From: Paraburkholderia sp. BCC1885
GTDB lineage: Bacteria > Pseudomonadota > Gammaproteobacteria > Burkholderiales > Burkholderiaceae
Direction of reading: 5' to 3'
DNA: 64,000 nt
Assembly: GCF_900996235.1 (NCBI RefSeq)
Contig: NZ_CAAJGM010000219.1
Location: 300,190-364,189, forward strand
The position numbers and the translations under genes are program-made. The notes beneath the pieces were generated by a model, which was not told the origin of the DNA, searched no databases, and saw only the letters and a program-made list of their open reading frames with translations. Shown here piece by piece: positions 54,108 through 63,111 of this stretch (positions within the stretch are counted from its first letter, which is position 1; the number at the start of each line of letters is the position of its first letter).

Positions 54108-55597
54108 CCCCCTTCGGTCATGACCTGCGCAAGCCGCTCTTCGGCTTCACCGCAGCGGCTAAGCGCATCCTTGAACGCCGCAATGGCGTCAGGCAGTGGC
54201 GGGATGTCTTCTTGCAATGGCGGCAGGACGTAGCGCGAGATGTTCAGCGTCCAGTCTTCGGCTTTGATCTCGTCCAGGCTGACCAACCGGACTGCGTCCT
54301 GCACATCGGTGTAGCCGCGATACCAGCCGAGAACGTCGGCGGTGTGCTCGGGCTCCAGATAGTTTTGCGCGCGGCCTCGTCGGAACAGGCGTGACGCATC
54401 AGCGATCAGGACCTTCTTCTTGTGCTTGGCTGGCTTACGCTTGCGCAGGACCAGGATGCACGCGGCGAGACCGGTGCCGTAGAATAAATTGGGCGCGAGC
54501 CCGATCACGGCCTCAATCAGATCCATCTCCAGCAGTTTCTGGCGAATGCTGCCCTCCACACCCTTGCGGAACAGTGCGCCTTGGGGCAGCACCACAGCCA
54601 TCCGGCCGGTCACGTCAGCCATGGACTTGACCATGTGTTGTACCCAGGCGAAGTCACCGCTCGATGAGGGCGGCAGACCGGCAAAGTTGCGGCCGAAGGG
54701 ATCGTTCAGCCACAAGTCCTCGCCCCACTTTTCCAGCGAGAACGGCGGATTGGCGATCACGCAGTCGAAGCTGGCCAGCCGGTCGCCTTCGAAAAACGCC
54801 GGGTTGCGCAGCGTGTCGCCGCGCACCACCTGAAAGTCCTCGATGCCGTGGAGGAACAGGTTCATCCGCGCGATGGATGAGGTGGTGAGGTTCTTTTCCT
54901 GCCCATACAGCTTGCCCCACAGACGCTTGACGTCGCCGTGCATCTCTTTGACGTGCTGCACGGCAGCCAGCAACATGCCGCCGGTACCGCAGGCCGGGTC
55001 GTAGATGGTCTCGGCTTCCTTCGGGTCGAGCATGTCGATCATCATCCGCACCACACTGCGCGGAGTGTAGAATTCGCCGGCTTTCTTGTTTGTGGCATCG
55101 GCGAACTTCTTGATCAGATATTCGTAGGCGTCGCCGAGCAGGTCCGAATTGACATTGTTGTTGCCAAACGGCAGTTTGGAGAAATGCTCGATCAGGTCCT
55201 TGAGCAGGGCATCCGAGAGACGCTCCTTGTTCGACCACTGCGCGTCGCCGAACACGCCATACAGCGTTTCCGGGTTGGCCTTTTCGATCTCGCGCATCGC
55301 ACGCTGCAGCGCGGCACCGACATTGCTCGTCTTGGTGCGGACGTCGTTCCAGTGGCAGTCTTCCGGGATCTGGAAACGGTGCGACTCGGGAAACCAGGCC
55401 AGTTGCTCATCGCCGGTCTCGTCGACGATCTCCTGGTATTCCTCGTCCCAGACGTCGCAGAGGCGCTTGAAGAACAGCAGCGGGAAGATGTAGGTCTTGA
55501 AGTCAGCCGCATCCACGGGGCCGCGCAGGATATTGGCGGATTCCCAGAGATGGCCTTCGACTTGGCTCAGGGTGATTTGTTGGTCGCTCAAACGCAT
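54095..55597 (-). CDS. hsdM: Type I restriction enzyme, M subunit (N6-adenine methylase) 2
   Basis: 500 residues from the preferred ATG at 55597 (MRLSDQQITLSQVEGHLW); an ATG at 55624 is possible. The same architecture as the neighbouring M gene, with motif I DPACGTGG and catalytic NPPF instead of NPPY. It is perhaps 45% identical by eye to the first M protein, so it is an old paralogue rather than a recent duplication. NPPF is a common active variant. The two may form a heterodimer around one S subunit. Confidence 0.93.
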   Translation of the reverse strand: MRLSDQQITLSQVEGHLWESANILRGPVDAADFKTYIFPLLFFKRLCDVWDEEYQEIVDETGDEQLAWFPESHRFQIPEDCHWNDVRTKTSNVGAALQRAMREIEKANPETLYGVFGDAQWSNKERLSDALLKDLIEHFSKLPFGNNNVNSDLLGDAYEYLIKKFADATNKKAGEFYTPRSVVRMMIDMLDPKEAETIYDPACGTGGMLLAAVQHVKEMHGDVKRLWGKLYGQEKNLTTSSIARMNLFLHGIEDFQVVRGDTLRNPAFFEGDRLASFDCVIANPPFSLEKWGEDLWLNDPFGRNFAGLPPSSSGDFAWVQHMVKSMADVTGRMAVVLPQGALFRKGVEGSIRQKLLEMDLIEAVIGLAPNLFYGTGLAACILVLRKRKPAKHKKKVLIADASRLFRRGRAQNYLEPEHTADVLGWYRGYTDVQDAVRLVSLDEIKAEDWTLNISRYVLPPLQEDIPPLPDAIAAFKDALSRCGEAEERLAQVMTEGGWLQ

Positions 55598-55656
55598 GGT
55601 CCTTCTAAATCGATGCCGTCGCACTGCGGCTTGTGTTCTTGTTTGGCCTTCATCGG

Positions 55657-57066
55657 TTACTTGAACAGCCGTTTTTGCTTGACGACGTAGCCCGCTGGCT
55701 TCTTCTGCTTTTCCACTGCATCTTCATCGACTAGGCGCTGCAACCATGCCTTGGCCTGCGCGTTTGACACGTCCAGCGCGGCGGCCACTTCGGCGTCTTT
55801 CATCGGCGCACTCAAGAGCCGCTGAATCACTGTGCGTACTGCTGCGAAGAGCACTTCGGCCGGGGTCGATTCCTGCTGCGGAGATTCCTTGGCCTCGCCT
55901 ATCGGTGCTACGGCCTCCGGTCTGACTGACGGCCGCTCTTCAGATGCCGCAACTGGTGGTTGCGCATCTGAAACAACGCCGACAGGTGCCGATTGCTCGC
56001 TGCCGATCTGGGGCACTGGAACGGTGTCGAGTGGCAAGGGCGACGTGGGCATGGCGTCGGCTGGCGATGGCCCGTCGTTCGAAAACAGAGAAAAGCCAAC
56101 CTGTGGGGAGGCCGTCGGCGTCGGCATCGCCATGTTGAAGACGGCCTCGAACGAATCCACGTCTTGCGGGTTCGGCCAGGGAAGCGCACCTTTCTTTCGC
56201 AAACCATCCAGTCCGGCGGAAGATTCGCCGGTCGTTCGAACGAAGACGGGGACGAACTTGAGTTTGTCGAGCTGCTCGACGGCGCCGGCCCAAGTACCAC
56301 CCTTGTTGAGGTCGGAACTCACCACGAGTGAGGTGTCCGCCAATGCGTAAATCAGCTTGTTCCGCTGCATGGCATTGCCGACGTTGAACCCAGCGCTCGG
56401 GTCATAGGGCGAAATCAGCACCAGTTGGTTATCGAGCAGCAGGTTGCGGTGCTCGCGGTTCATGGTGGTCTTTTCCAGACTGTCCGCCAGAACGCCACAG
56501 ACATTACCACCCGTCTCCAAGGCGCCACGCATGGCGGCCTGATCGATACCTTTGGCGCCGCCTGAGACAAGCGTTCTCCCTGCCCGAGCGGCGAGCCGGC
56601 CAACTACCATCGCGTAGTCGATGAGGGAGTCGTCCACGTGACGCGACCCGACTACGGCAAGTCCACCAGAATCCAGCAGACTCATGTCGCCACAGCCATA
56701 AATAACGGCAGGTGCGTCTTCGCGTAGTCGCACCTTCAGGCGCCGGGGGTAATCGGCATCCGCCCGGCTGACCACCCATATGGCACGCGCTTGCCATCGC
56801 TCGATGACTTGGCTCAGCAGGAACCCGCGCCCTAGCAATCTCCGCAACCGGCTCTCCTCAATCAGCGGCTCGCACGCACGCAGGACGTCAGCCGCGTCCG
56901 GCGAGACAAGATCGGCTGGCTGACGCTGGATCTCGCGCAAATGACGGGCAAGGCGTTTGTATTCGCCGGGCGAAAGCAGATCAGGCGATGAAGAGCCACG
57001 TCCAGCAATGAGCGGCGCCGTCAGCAGCAGGATTGCCTGGGTGTTGGGTGACAAGACTGGCGTCAT
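55657..57066 (-). CDS. DprA/Smf-family DNA-processing protein with C-terminal winged helix
   Basis: 469 residues from the ATG at 57066, which overlaps the helicase stop as ATGA. The Rossmann-like DprA core is at about 120-300: VVGSRHVDDSLIDYA, then RTLVSGGAKGIDQAAMRGALETGG, SAGFNVGNAMQRNKLIYALAD and the GGTWAGA loop. A Pro/Ala-rich linker leads to a winged helix (KDAEVAAALDVSNAQAKAWLQ). Classical DprA loads RecA on incoming DNA; members in defence islands pair with PRTase toxins. It sits between the helicase and the methylases. Confidence 0.88.
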   Translation of the reverse strand: MTPVLSPNTQAILLLTAPLIAGRGSSSPDLLSPGEYKRLARHLREIQRQPADLVSPDAADVLRACEPLIEESRLRRLLGRGFLLSQVIERWQARAIWVVSRADADYPRRLKVRLREDAPAVIYGCGDMSLLDSGGLAVVGSRHVDDSLIDYAMVVGRLAARAGRTLVSGGAKGIDQAAMRGALETGGNVCGVLADSLEKTTMNREHRNLLLDNQLVLISPYDPSAGFNVGNAMQRNKLIYALADTSLVVSSDLNKGGTWAGAVEQLDKLKFVPVFVRTTGESSAGLDGLRKKGALPWPNPQDVDSFEAVFNMAMPTPTASPQVGFSLFSNDGPSPADAMPTSPLPLDTVPVPQIGSEQSAPVGVVSDAQPPVAASEERPSVRPEAVAPIGEAKESPQQESTPAEVLFAAVRTVIQRLLSAPMKDAEVAAALDVSNAQAKAWLQRLVDEDAVEKQKKPAGYVVKQKRLFK

Positions 57067-59141
57067 TCGTCTTGCCCCGTCTGTGACAGGGCCATCGGCC
57101 AAACTGCGCCACTACCGTTCATGCGAAGAAGCCACGCCGACACCGTCAGCGTCCAGCGCGAGTCGACCATGTCATCAACCAGGAGTACCGGGCCCGGTGG
57201 AATGGGCTGACCATTAAGCGCGAGCGAGCCATCAATGTTGCGCGCCTGTTGTGTACTGTTTGCCATCGTTTTCTGTTCGGGCCTGGCGTCTGTTTTCGTG
57301 ATGACCATATGAAACGGCAGACCCAGCGCAGCAGCCAAGCGTTGCGCGAAATTGGGCACCAAGTTGGGATGCCGGAGAGAAGGAACGCAGGTCACCCAGG
57401 TTGGGCCCGGCTGCGGACTCCACTCCTGAATCATCTTCACACATGCAGCAACAAGGTCGTCAGAAAAATGGCCATCGTGGTATTTGCCTTGTCGAACCAG
57501 GCCGCCCCAACCGGCATCTCCCCAGACGCATAGCGCTCTACCGGGCTGCGCTTGAAAATCAATGTTTGTATTGCTGGGTATGCCGAACTGAGGCATACCT
57601 CCAATTGGCCATTTCTTGCGCGGCTCGATGGGCAAGCTGGTTCTGCGAAGAAATGCTATGGCCGCTTTGACCAGCTCGGCATCCACGGTGGTGGGTAGCG
57701 CCGGCAAGGCAGGCTCCGTTACAACACTAGGATCGCCGTCGAGCGCGTCGATCAGAAAGCCCATGTGCTTACCAAACGGCAGATCTACGTAGTCCCGCAT
57801 CTGCTGGTGTTCGTCTCGCCGTAGCGCAGTGAGGCGTTCTGCTCGATCCCAAAAGCCTTCGCTCAGCGTTGCCGCCGTAAGCTGCCACTTGCTACTCTGC
57901 TTGGCGATGGGCGCCGGCGCTTCGAGGGAGAGCAGCGCGATCGTCTTGTCGACACGCCCCTTACTCAGGTTAACTCGACTCAGCAAATCAGGGACGGACA
58001 ATCCGTTGGGCGCATCTTCAAGCGCCCCCAGGACATCGGCGACTTCCTGTCGGGTTGGGAAAGCACTTCGGATGAACCATTCAGTAATGTCCGACTCTTC
58101 TTGGCCGCTGAGGAGTACGCCGTAGGCGGAGTCCAGCGCACGTCCCGCGCGGCCAACCTGCTGGTAGTAGGCGACCACCGAACCCGGCATCTGGTAGTGA
58201 ATGACAAACGCCAGATCCGGCTTGTCGTAGCCCATGCCTAAGGCCGTCGTGGCAACCAACGCCTTGACCTCGTTATTGAGCAGTGCCTGTTCCAGTTGCT
58301 CTCGACGATCACCGGTTTCACCGGTGTAGGCCTCTATGTCAAAACCTTGGGTCTTCAGCCATTCAGCCACTTGATTGGCGTCACGCACCGTAAGCGTGTA
58401 GATGATGCCGTGGCCTTGCATTGTGGCAAGTTTCTCCGCCAGCCACGCAAGGCGCTCGGCTTGGCTGGGTAGGCGGATGGTCTGCAAAGAAAGTGAGGTG
58501 CGGTTGAGATCGCCCCGAAACACATCAAGCTTGGGTCCGAGTACCTCCGCGAGGTCTTCCATCACCCTGTTGTTCGCCGTCGCCGTGGTGGCAAGGAGTC
58601 GAAGATTGGGCGGTAGCGTCTTGACAATGCGTTCCAGCAGTCTGTAATGAGGGCGGAAGTCGTGCCCCCAATCGGAAATGCAGTGCGCTTCGTCGATGAC
58701 CAGTAGGGAAATCTGCGCGGCTATCTCTGCCAGCACCTGCGTGCGAAAGCGCTCGTTTGCCAGTCGCTCCGGCGAGATCAACAGAATGTCGATTTCCCCC
58801 TTGGCCAGCTTGCTTTCGATTACCGTCCAGTCGTCCACGTTGTCGGAGTTGATTGTGGCAGCTCGAACCCCCATGCGCTTTGCCGCAGCGATCTGATTTC
58901 GCATCAGGGCCAGCAGCGGCGAAATCAACAACGCAGGGCCGGCACCAGCTTCCCGCAGTAACTTGGTCGCGATGAAGTACACGAAGCTCTTGCCCCACCC
59001 GGTCTTCTGCACGACCAACAAGCGGCCTTTGCCTTCGACGATGTGGCGAATGGCCTCTTCTTGGCCATCACGGAAAGCTGCGTTAGCACGCCCCGAGCCG
59101 ATACGGAGAAGTTCCAGCGCGCGTTTTGGATCGTAGGCCAC
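57063..59141 (-). CDS. RecQ-like helicase fused to a ComF-like phosphoribosyltransferase domain
   Basis: 692 residues from a GTG (GGGAGAG upstream). RecQ motifs are clear: TGWGKS at 47-52, DEAHCISDWGHDFRP at 150-164, LLATTATAN, and YYQQVGRAGR. No zinc cluster or HRDC is seen. From about residue 530 the protein changes to a ComF/PRTase-like region: CVPSLRHPNLVPNFAQRLAA, RPEQKTM, QQARN and the PRPP-loop-like VLLVDDMVDS at 652-661. Helicase plus PRTase in one chain next to DprA echoes ComFA-ComFC-DprA. The reaction of the PRTase part is unknown. Confidence 0.85.
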   Translation of the reverse strand: MAYDPKRALELLRIGSGRANAAFRDGQEEAIRHIVEGKGRLLVVQKTGWGKSFVYFIATKLLREAGAGPALLISPLLALMRNQIAAAKRMGVRAATINSDNVDDWTVIESKLAKGEIDILLISPERLANERFRTQVLAEIAAQISLLVIDEAHCISDWGHDFRPHYRLLERIVKTLPPNLRLLATTATANNRVMEDLAEVLGPKLDVFRGDLNRTSLSLQTIRLPSQAERLAWLAEKLATMQGHGIIYTLTVRDANQVAEWLKTQGFDIEAYTGETGDRREQLEQALLNNEVKALVATTALGMGYDKPDLAFVIHYQMPGSVVAYYQQVGRAGRALDSAYGVLLSGQEESDITEWFIRSAFPTRQEVADVLGALEDAPNGLSVPDLLSRVNLSKGRVDKTIALLSLEAPAPIAKQSSKWQLTAATLSEGFWDRAERLTALRRDEHQQMRDYVDLPFGKHMGFLIDALDGDPSVVTEPALPALPTTVDAELVKAAIAFLRRTSLPIEPRKKWPIGGMPQFGIPSNTNIDFQAQPGRALCVWGDAGWGGLVRQGKYHDGHFSDDLVAACVKMIQEWSPQPGPTWVTCVPSLRHPNLVPNFAQRLAAALGLPFHMVITKTDARPEQKTMANSTQQARNIDGSLALNGQPIPPGPVLLVDDMVDSRWTLTVSAWLLRMNGSGAVWPMALSQTGQDE

Positions 59142-59295
59142 GTTATTGCTCTCCCTTGTTCTTGTCAGGCGCGCGATAATCCGGCGCCAAAGCAGCGTTC
59201 TTGACGCCGTACAGCGCCAAGAGATCTTTCAGCCAAAGTTGGCAGCGCAGACTGTTGTGGTCGGGCGAACAGTCCAGCCTTGGACGATGGGGCAC

Positions 59296-60402
59296 TTATA
59301 CCAACCGGAGTTTAGGCGCCCGCCTTGAGATAATCTCGGTGGGTGCATCGCCCGAAACCACTGACAGCCGAGTCAGCTTGAAGGTCAGGGCATTGATCTC
59401 ATCCACGCTAATGCACAGATTCTTGGCGATTTCACCTCGCCCCACCTTGTGGCTCTGCAGAAAGTCCAACACTTTGGTTAGCAACTGGGAGCTTTCACGC
59501 TCCATCGGCTCTGGTTCGTTTGTACGATAACCGTTTTTGGCAATTTCAATGCACAGATTACGATACGTCCACTCGGTTAGTTGGCCTAACGTGTTGTAAC
59601 GGTAAGCCAATGCGGCCAGTGATACGCCCCAGTAGTGTTTAAGCTTCATCAGATACTTGATGGTGAATGCTGGCGGCTTGTTGGCAACCACGCTTTCCTT
59701 TGGCATAAGGAAGGCAGCGGCAAATGCATCTGCCTGCCGTTCCATCTCTATGCCTTGGGCCTCGCCGTGCTGCATGCTGTAGACATCGCGTACCAAATGG
59801 CCTAGCTCATGGGCTGCGTCAAAGCGGCTGCGTTCGGCCGACTTCATCGTGTTGAGGAAGACGAAGGGCTTGTTCCCATACCACGTGCAGAAAGCATCTA
59901 CCTCACGGGCTTCTTCCGCCAAAGAGAAGACGCGAATGCCTTTGGACTCCAGCAGATGAATCATGTTGGGAATGGGGGCATTGCCCAAGCCCCACATTCT
60001 GCGCAACGTGGCGGCGGCCTCGTCGGGAGAGAGGTCGCTAAGGTCAGGCAGATCGGCTTGCGGCAGGTTAAACCTGTTTTCAATCCAGTCGTTGATGTTG
60101 ACGGCAATGGCACCTGCGCTGAGGGCACAGTTTTTCATGCCTTCTGTCATCTTGGAGAGTGAGCGAAAACTTGCCGCGTGCTCTCCGATGGTAGGCATCT
60201 TTTCTTCAATGCAAAAAAACTGCTGAGGGAAGTTCAGCAGTTTTGCCATTTTTGCCAGGGTTTCCGAGTCAGGCGCAGAGGTCCCGGTCTCGTAGTTTTG
60301 GATGCTACGGCTGGTGACGTCCAGTTCCTTGGCCAATTGCGCTTTTGTGAGGCGCCGTCTAACCCGGGCAAATGTAATTTGCGAAGGGTTGATTTCTGAC
60401 AT
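59296..60402 (-). CDS. XRE-family regulator with ImmA/IrrE metallopeptidase domain
   Basis: 368 residues. The XRE helix-turn-helix is at about 10-65 (LTKAQLAKELDVTSRSIQNYETG). The peptidase domain contains the zinc motif HELGH at 198-202 and a third ligand in ERQADAFAAAFLMP. Proteins like this repress a mobile or defence operon and cleave a partner, or themselves, on damage. It lies nine bases after the unrecognised gene and 154 bases before the helicase gene, so it is the probable switch for the module. Confidence 0.9.
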   Translation of the reverse strand: MSEINPSQITFARVRRRLTKAQLAKELDVTSRSIQNYETGTSAPDSETLAKMAKLLNFPQQFFCIEEKMPTIGEHAASFRSLSKMTEGMKNCALSAGAIAVNINDWIENRFNLPQADLPDLSDLSPDEAAATLRRMWGLGNAPIPNMIHLLESKGIRVFSLAEEAREVDAFCTWYGNKPFVFLNTMKSAERSRFDAAHELGHLVRDVYSMQHGEAQGIEMERQADAFAAAFLMPKESVVANKPPAFTIKYLMKLKHYWGVSLAALAYRYNTLGQLTEWTYRNLCIEIAKNGYRTNEPEPMERESSQLLTKVLDFLQSHKVGRGEIAKNLCISVDEINALTFKLTRLSVVSGDAPTEIISRRAPKLRLV

Positions 60403-60411
60403 GATGACTGA

Positions 60412-61110
60412 TCAAAAAGTGCCTGTCTTTGGCTCGACGTCCACCGTTGCCGGAGCATTGGGGGAGTCCTTGCGAACAGTGAAATCCGTGGGATTGTTGG
60501 GGATGCTACCTAAGATCAGGCGCTCTCCCCATTCGATGATCTTCTTCTTGCCGAACCCTGTCGGGTAGGAGAGTTCGTACCGAACTTCATTCAATGCTTT
60601 GTCGTAGTGGTAGAGAAAGGCCCAGACTTGGGTTTCCTTTTGCTTTGCCTTCGCCAACTTGAACGAGTCTTGGTTGAACAGCTCCAATTGGCGATTGGAT
60701 TGGACAAAACCTTCGACGACCACGCCTTTTTCTGCTTGATTGGTGGGATCTTCAAATCCCTGCTTGCCCGTTTCGTTGTTGCCCGTCATCACCACAATGG
60801 AAACAGAGTGATCTGGCGAACTGATGAAGGGGCAGTTCTTTTCGTTGTGAATGCGCCACTGCTTTTCGCTCAGTTGGGTGCGAAGTTCTTCTACTGTCTT
60901 CAACCATTGCTGCACACCCGCTGCGGTGACAGCAGAGGCGCGAGTAGTTTCGTTTCGGGCACCAAGCCCGCTCAAAACAGCGTTGTACAGGAGCTTTATG
61001 GCCAAGTCTCGTGATAGCTCCAGCAGCCGTGCTTCAACAAGCGCAGCCTCGGTGACAGTCTTGGCGCGCGGGGCGAAGGCGTTGGAATGGGCAAGCTTGA
61101 ACTTGGACAC
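60412..61110 (-). CDS. Hypothetical protein, first gene of the defence operon
   Basis: 232 residues from a GTG with GGAG five bases upstream (VSKFKLAHSNAFAP); an ATG at 61236 has no ribosome site. The N-terminal half is helical (EARLLELSRDLAIKLLYNA) and the C-terminal half is beta-rich with charged loops. No family is recognised. Nine bases separate it from the XRE-ImmA gene, so the pair is probably co-expressed, perhaps as the substrate or partner of the peptidase. Confidence 0.7.
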   Translation of the reverse strand: MSKFKLAHSNAFAPRAKTVTEAALVEARLLELSRDLAIKLLYNAVLSGLGARNETTRASAVTAAGVQQWLKTVEELRTQLSEKQWRIHNEKNCPFISSPDHSVSIVVMTGNNETGKQGFEDPTNQAEKGVVVEGFVQSNRQLELFNQDSFKLAKAKQKETQVWAFLYHYDKALNEVRYELSYPTGFGKKKIIEWGERLILGSIPNNPTDFTVRKDSPNAPATVDVEPKTGTF

Positions 61111-61357
61111 GGCAACTCCGTTTTGATTTTCCGTAAATTGTACCTCAAGTCGAGGAACGGAAAGCGGAAATTTACTGCGATCGAAGAAGAGGGACTTGTG
61201 ATATCCAATGGGACGTGCCACTTCCGCAGGACGCATGCCTCTACGAGCATTCGTGGATTGAAGAATATTTCAACCACATATGACCTCCCCGAGCACGGCA
61301 GCATCCTGCCGCTCCGCCCGCACAGTCCTGTGCAGACGAACCTCTCCGGGAGCCGTG

Positions 61358-61489
61358 ATGCCCACCTACCCTTCCCCTTTTGAATTTCTGCTCGCGTTCG
61401 GACTCGTCTTCGGCGCCGGTGTACTCACGTCGATCGGCCTGCGTCAATATGTCGACAGGATACGGCGGGGGGCGACTGCCCATGCATGA
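61358..61489 (+). CDS. Small single-span membrane protein
   Basis: 43 residues, MPTYPSPFEFLLAFGLVFGA with one hydrophobic helix and a basic tail (RQYVDRIRRG). Its stop overlaps the start of the next gene by eight bases, so the two are translationally linked. Typical of small proteins in integrative elements; function unknown. Confidence 0.5.
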   Translation: MPTYPSPFEFLLAFGLVFGAGVLTSIGLRQYVDRIRRGATAHA

Positions 61490-61970
61490 TTCTCAACCCT
61501 TCCGCCCTCACGGGCCGCATGATCCGGACGAGATGCACCTGCACCGGCACGACGATGACGAACCGTTCGAGCAAGATTTCATCCCGCCGCCTGCGCAGCA
61601 GAACCACGCCCGAGCCGGCGCCCAACCAAGCTTGATCCCGCCGTGCCCGAAGTGCCAGTCCAATCGCGTCGATGCCCGCAATCGCGCACGCAAGGCAGGC
61701 GGAGCCGTTGGCGCAATCGCCGGCACGGCCAGCGGTATCGCGTTCGCCTTGTCCGGTGCTGAAGCCGGCGCAGCGGTTGGCGTGCTGGCCGGACCTGCCG
61801 GTGCCGTGTGCGGTGCCATCGCGGGTGCAGTGATCGCCGGCCTCATTGGCGGCACGGCAGGCTGCGCGACCGGCTCCGTATTCGGAGAGGTGATCGACGA
61901 CAAGGTGCTCGACAACTTCCGCTGTCACGCATGCCAGCATGCGTTCAGCCGCCACAAAGCATCTACCTGA
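61482..61970 (+). CDS. Zinc-ribbon protein with inserted glycine-rich membrane hairpin
   Basis: 162 residues from MHDSQPFRPHGPHD. A histidine- and acid-rich start is followed by CPKC near residue 52. A glycine/alanine-rich double hydrophobic stretch (about 68-135, glycine-zipper-like) comes next, and then CHAC near 150. The two CxxC pairs could form one zinc ribbon with the membrane hairpin inserted between its knuckles. It starts a plus-strand group that continues with DUF932 and YqaJ genes of the mobile element. Confidence 0.65.
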   Translation: MHDSQPFRPHGPHDPDEMHLHRHDDDEPFEQDFIPPPAQQNHARAGAQPSLIPPCPKCQSNRVDARNRARKAGGAVGAIAGTASGIAFALSGAEAGAAVGVLAGPAGAVCGAIAGAVIAGLIGGTAGCATGSVFGEVIDDKVLDNFRCHACQHAFSRHKAST

Positions 61971-62064
61971 TCCGTAGTTTTCCCCATTCGGCAGTACCCC
62001 TTTCATTTTTCTAGCATCTGCTCGGCCACGCGCCGGGCTTTATGCCGTTTACAAGGAGCAATTC

Positions 62065-63036
62065 ATGCATCTCGTTCAATCAATCGCCTATGTCGGTGAA
62101 CAACAACCGTGGCATGGACTAGGCAATCAACTCTCTCCGCGCCAGCCGATCGACGTCTGGGCGCGCGAGGCCGGGATGAACTGGACAATCGAATCCGCCG
62201 AGGTTCGATTCGTCGCCGGTGGTTCCAACAATCTCGGATCGATTCATGCGTTCCCAGAACAGCGCGTGCTGTATCGCTCGGATACGAAGGAACCGTTGTC
62301 GGTCGTGTCATCGCGCTATCAAGTCGTTCAGCCAATGGACATCCTGAATTTCTACAAGGATCTGACCGAGGTTGGCGGCTTTGAGCTTGAGACTGCGGGT
62401 GTCCTCAAGGACGGCAAAAAGTTGTGGGCCTTGGCACGCACGGGTCAGTCCGTCGCACTCAAGGGCAAGGACACGGTCAACGGCTACCTGTTGCTCGCCA
62501 CCGCATGCGACGGCACGCTCGCGACGACCGCACAATTTACGTCGGTGCGGGTCGTCTGCAACAACACGCTGCAGATCGCGCTGGGCGACTCGGTAGGGGC
62601 CGTCAAGGTGCCGCACCGCTCCCAGTTCGACGCGCAGGCTGTGAAGCGTCAGCTCGGTATCGCGATCTCGTCGTGGGACGGTTTCATGGCGCGGATGAAG
62701 GCGTTATCGGAGCGCAAGGTGTCCGACGGGATCGCGGAGAAGTTTCTGCGGCGCGTGCTCACCTACTCCCCGACCAACACGTCCGATCGCGATGCCATCA
62801 CCGTCAACGAACGTGCCATCAAGGCTGTCGACCAGCTCTATGCCGGACGCGGCAAGGGTGCGGACCTGGTCTCAGCGTCAGGCACCGCATGGGGACTGCT
62901 CAATGCGGTCACCGAATACACCGACCATCACCGCCGCGCACGCAGCGACGATCACCGGCGCGATGCCGCGTGGTTCGGCGCAGGCGCCACCATCAAGCAG
63001 CGCGCATGGGACGAAGCCATGAAGCTCGTCGCGTGA
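62065..63036 (+). CDS. DUF932 / phage-plasmid-like protein (TIGR03299 type)
   Basis: 323 residues of the family found in phages, plasmids and integrative elements. Characteristic pieces are WHGLGNQL near the start, YRSDTKEPLSVVSSRYQVVQPMD, LKGKDTVNGYLLLATACDG and TSVRVVCNNTLQIAL. AAGGAGC precedes the start by about nine bases. The function is not established; it usually neighbours YqaJ and RecT-like genes, as here. Confidence 0.88.
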   Translation: MHLVQSIAYVGEQQPWHGLGNQLSPRQPIDVWAREAGMNWTIESAEVRFVAGGSNNLGSIHAFPEQRVLYRSDTKEPLSVVSSRYQVVQPMDILNFYKDLTEVGGFELETAGVLKDGKKLWALARTGQSVALKGKDTVNGYLLLATACDGTLATTAQFTSVRVVCNNTLQIALGDSVGAVKVPHRSQFDAQAVKRQLGIAISSWDGFMARMKALSERKVSDGIAEKFLRRVLTYSPTNTSDRDAITVNERAIKAVDQLYAGRGKGADLVSASGTAWGLLNAVTEYTDHHRRARSDDHRRDAAWFGAGATIKQRAWDEAMKLVA

Positions 63037-63060
63037 TGGATTCACGCTTGCAGCATAGAC

Positions 63061-63096
63061 GCCCGGCCGGGGTTTTCCCCACCGGGCATTTTCTTT
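63061..63096 (+). terminator. Hairpin terminator after the DUF932 gene
   Basis: GCCCGG and CCGGGC pair across a 15-nt loop that has its own GGGG/CCCC stem, followed by ATTTTCTTTT. Confidence 0.7.
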
Positions 63097-63111
63097 TCTG
63101 GAGGTTTATTC

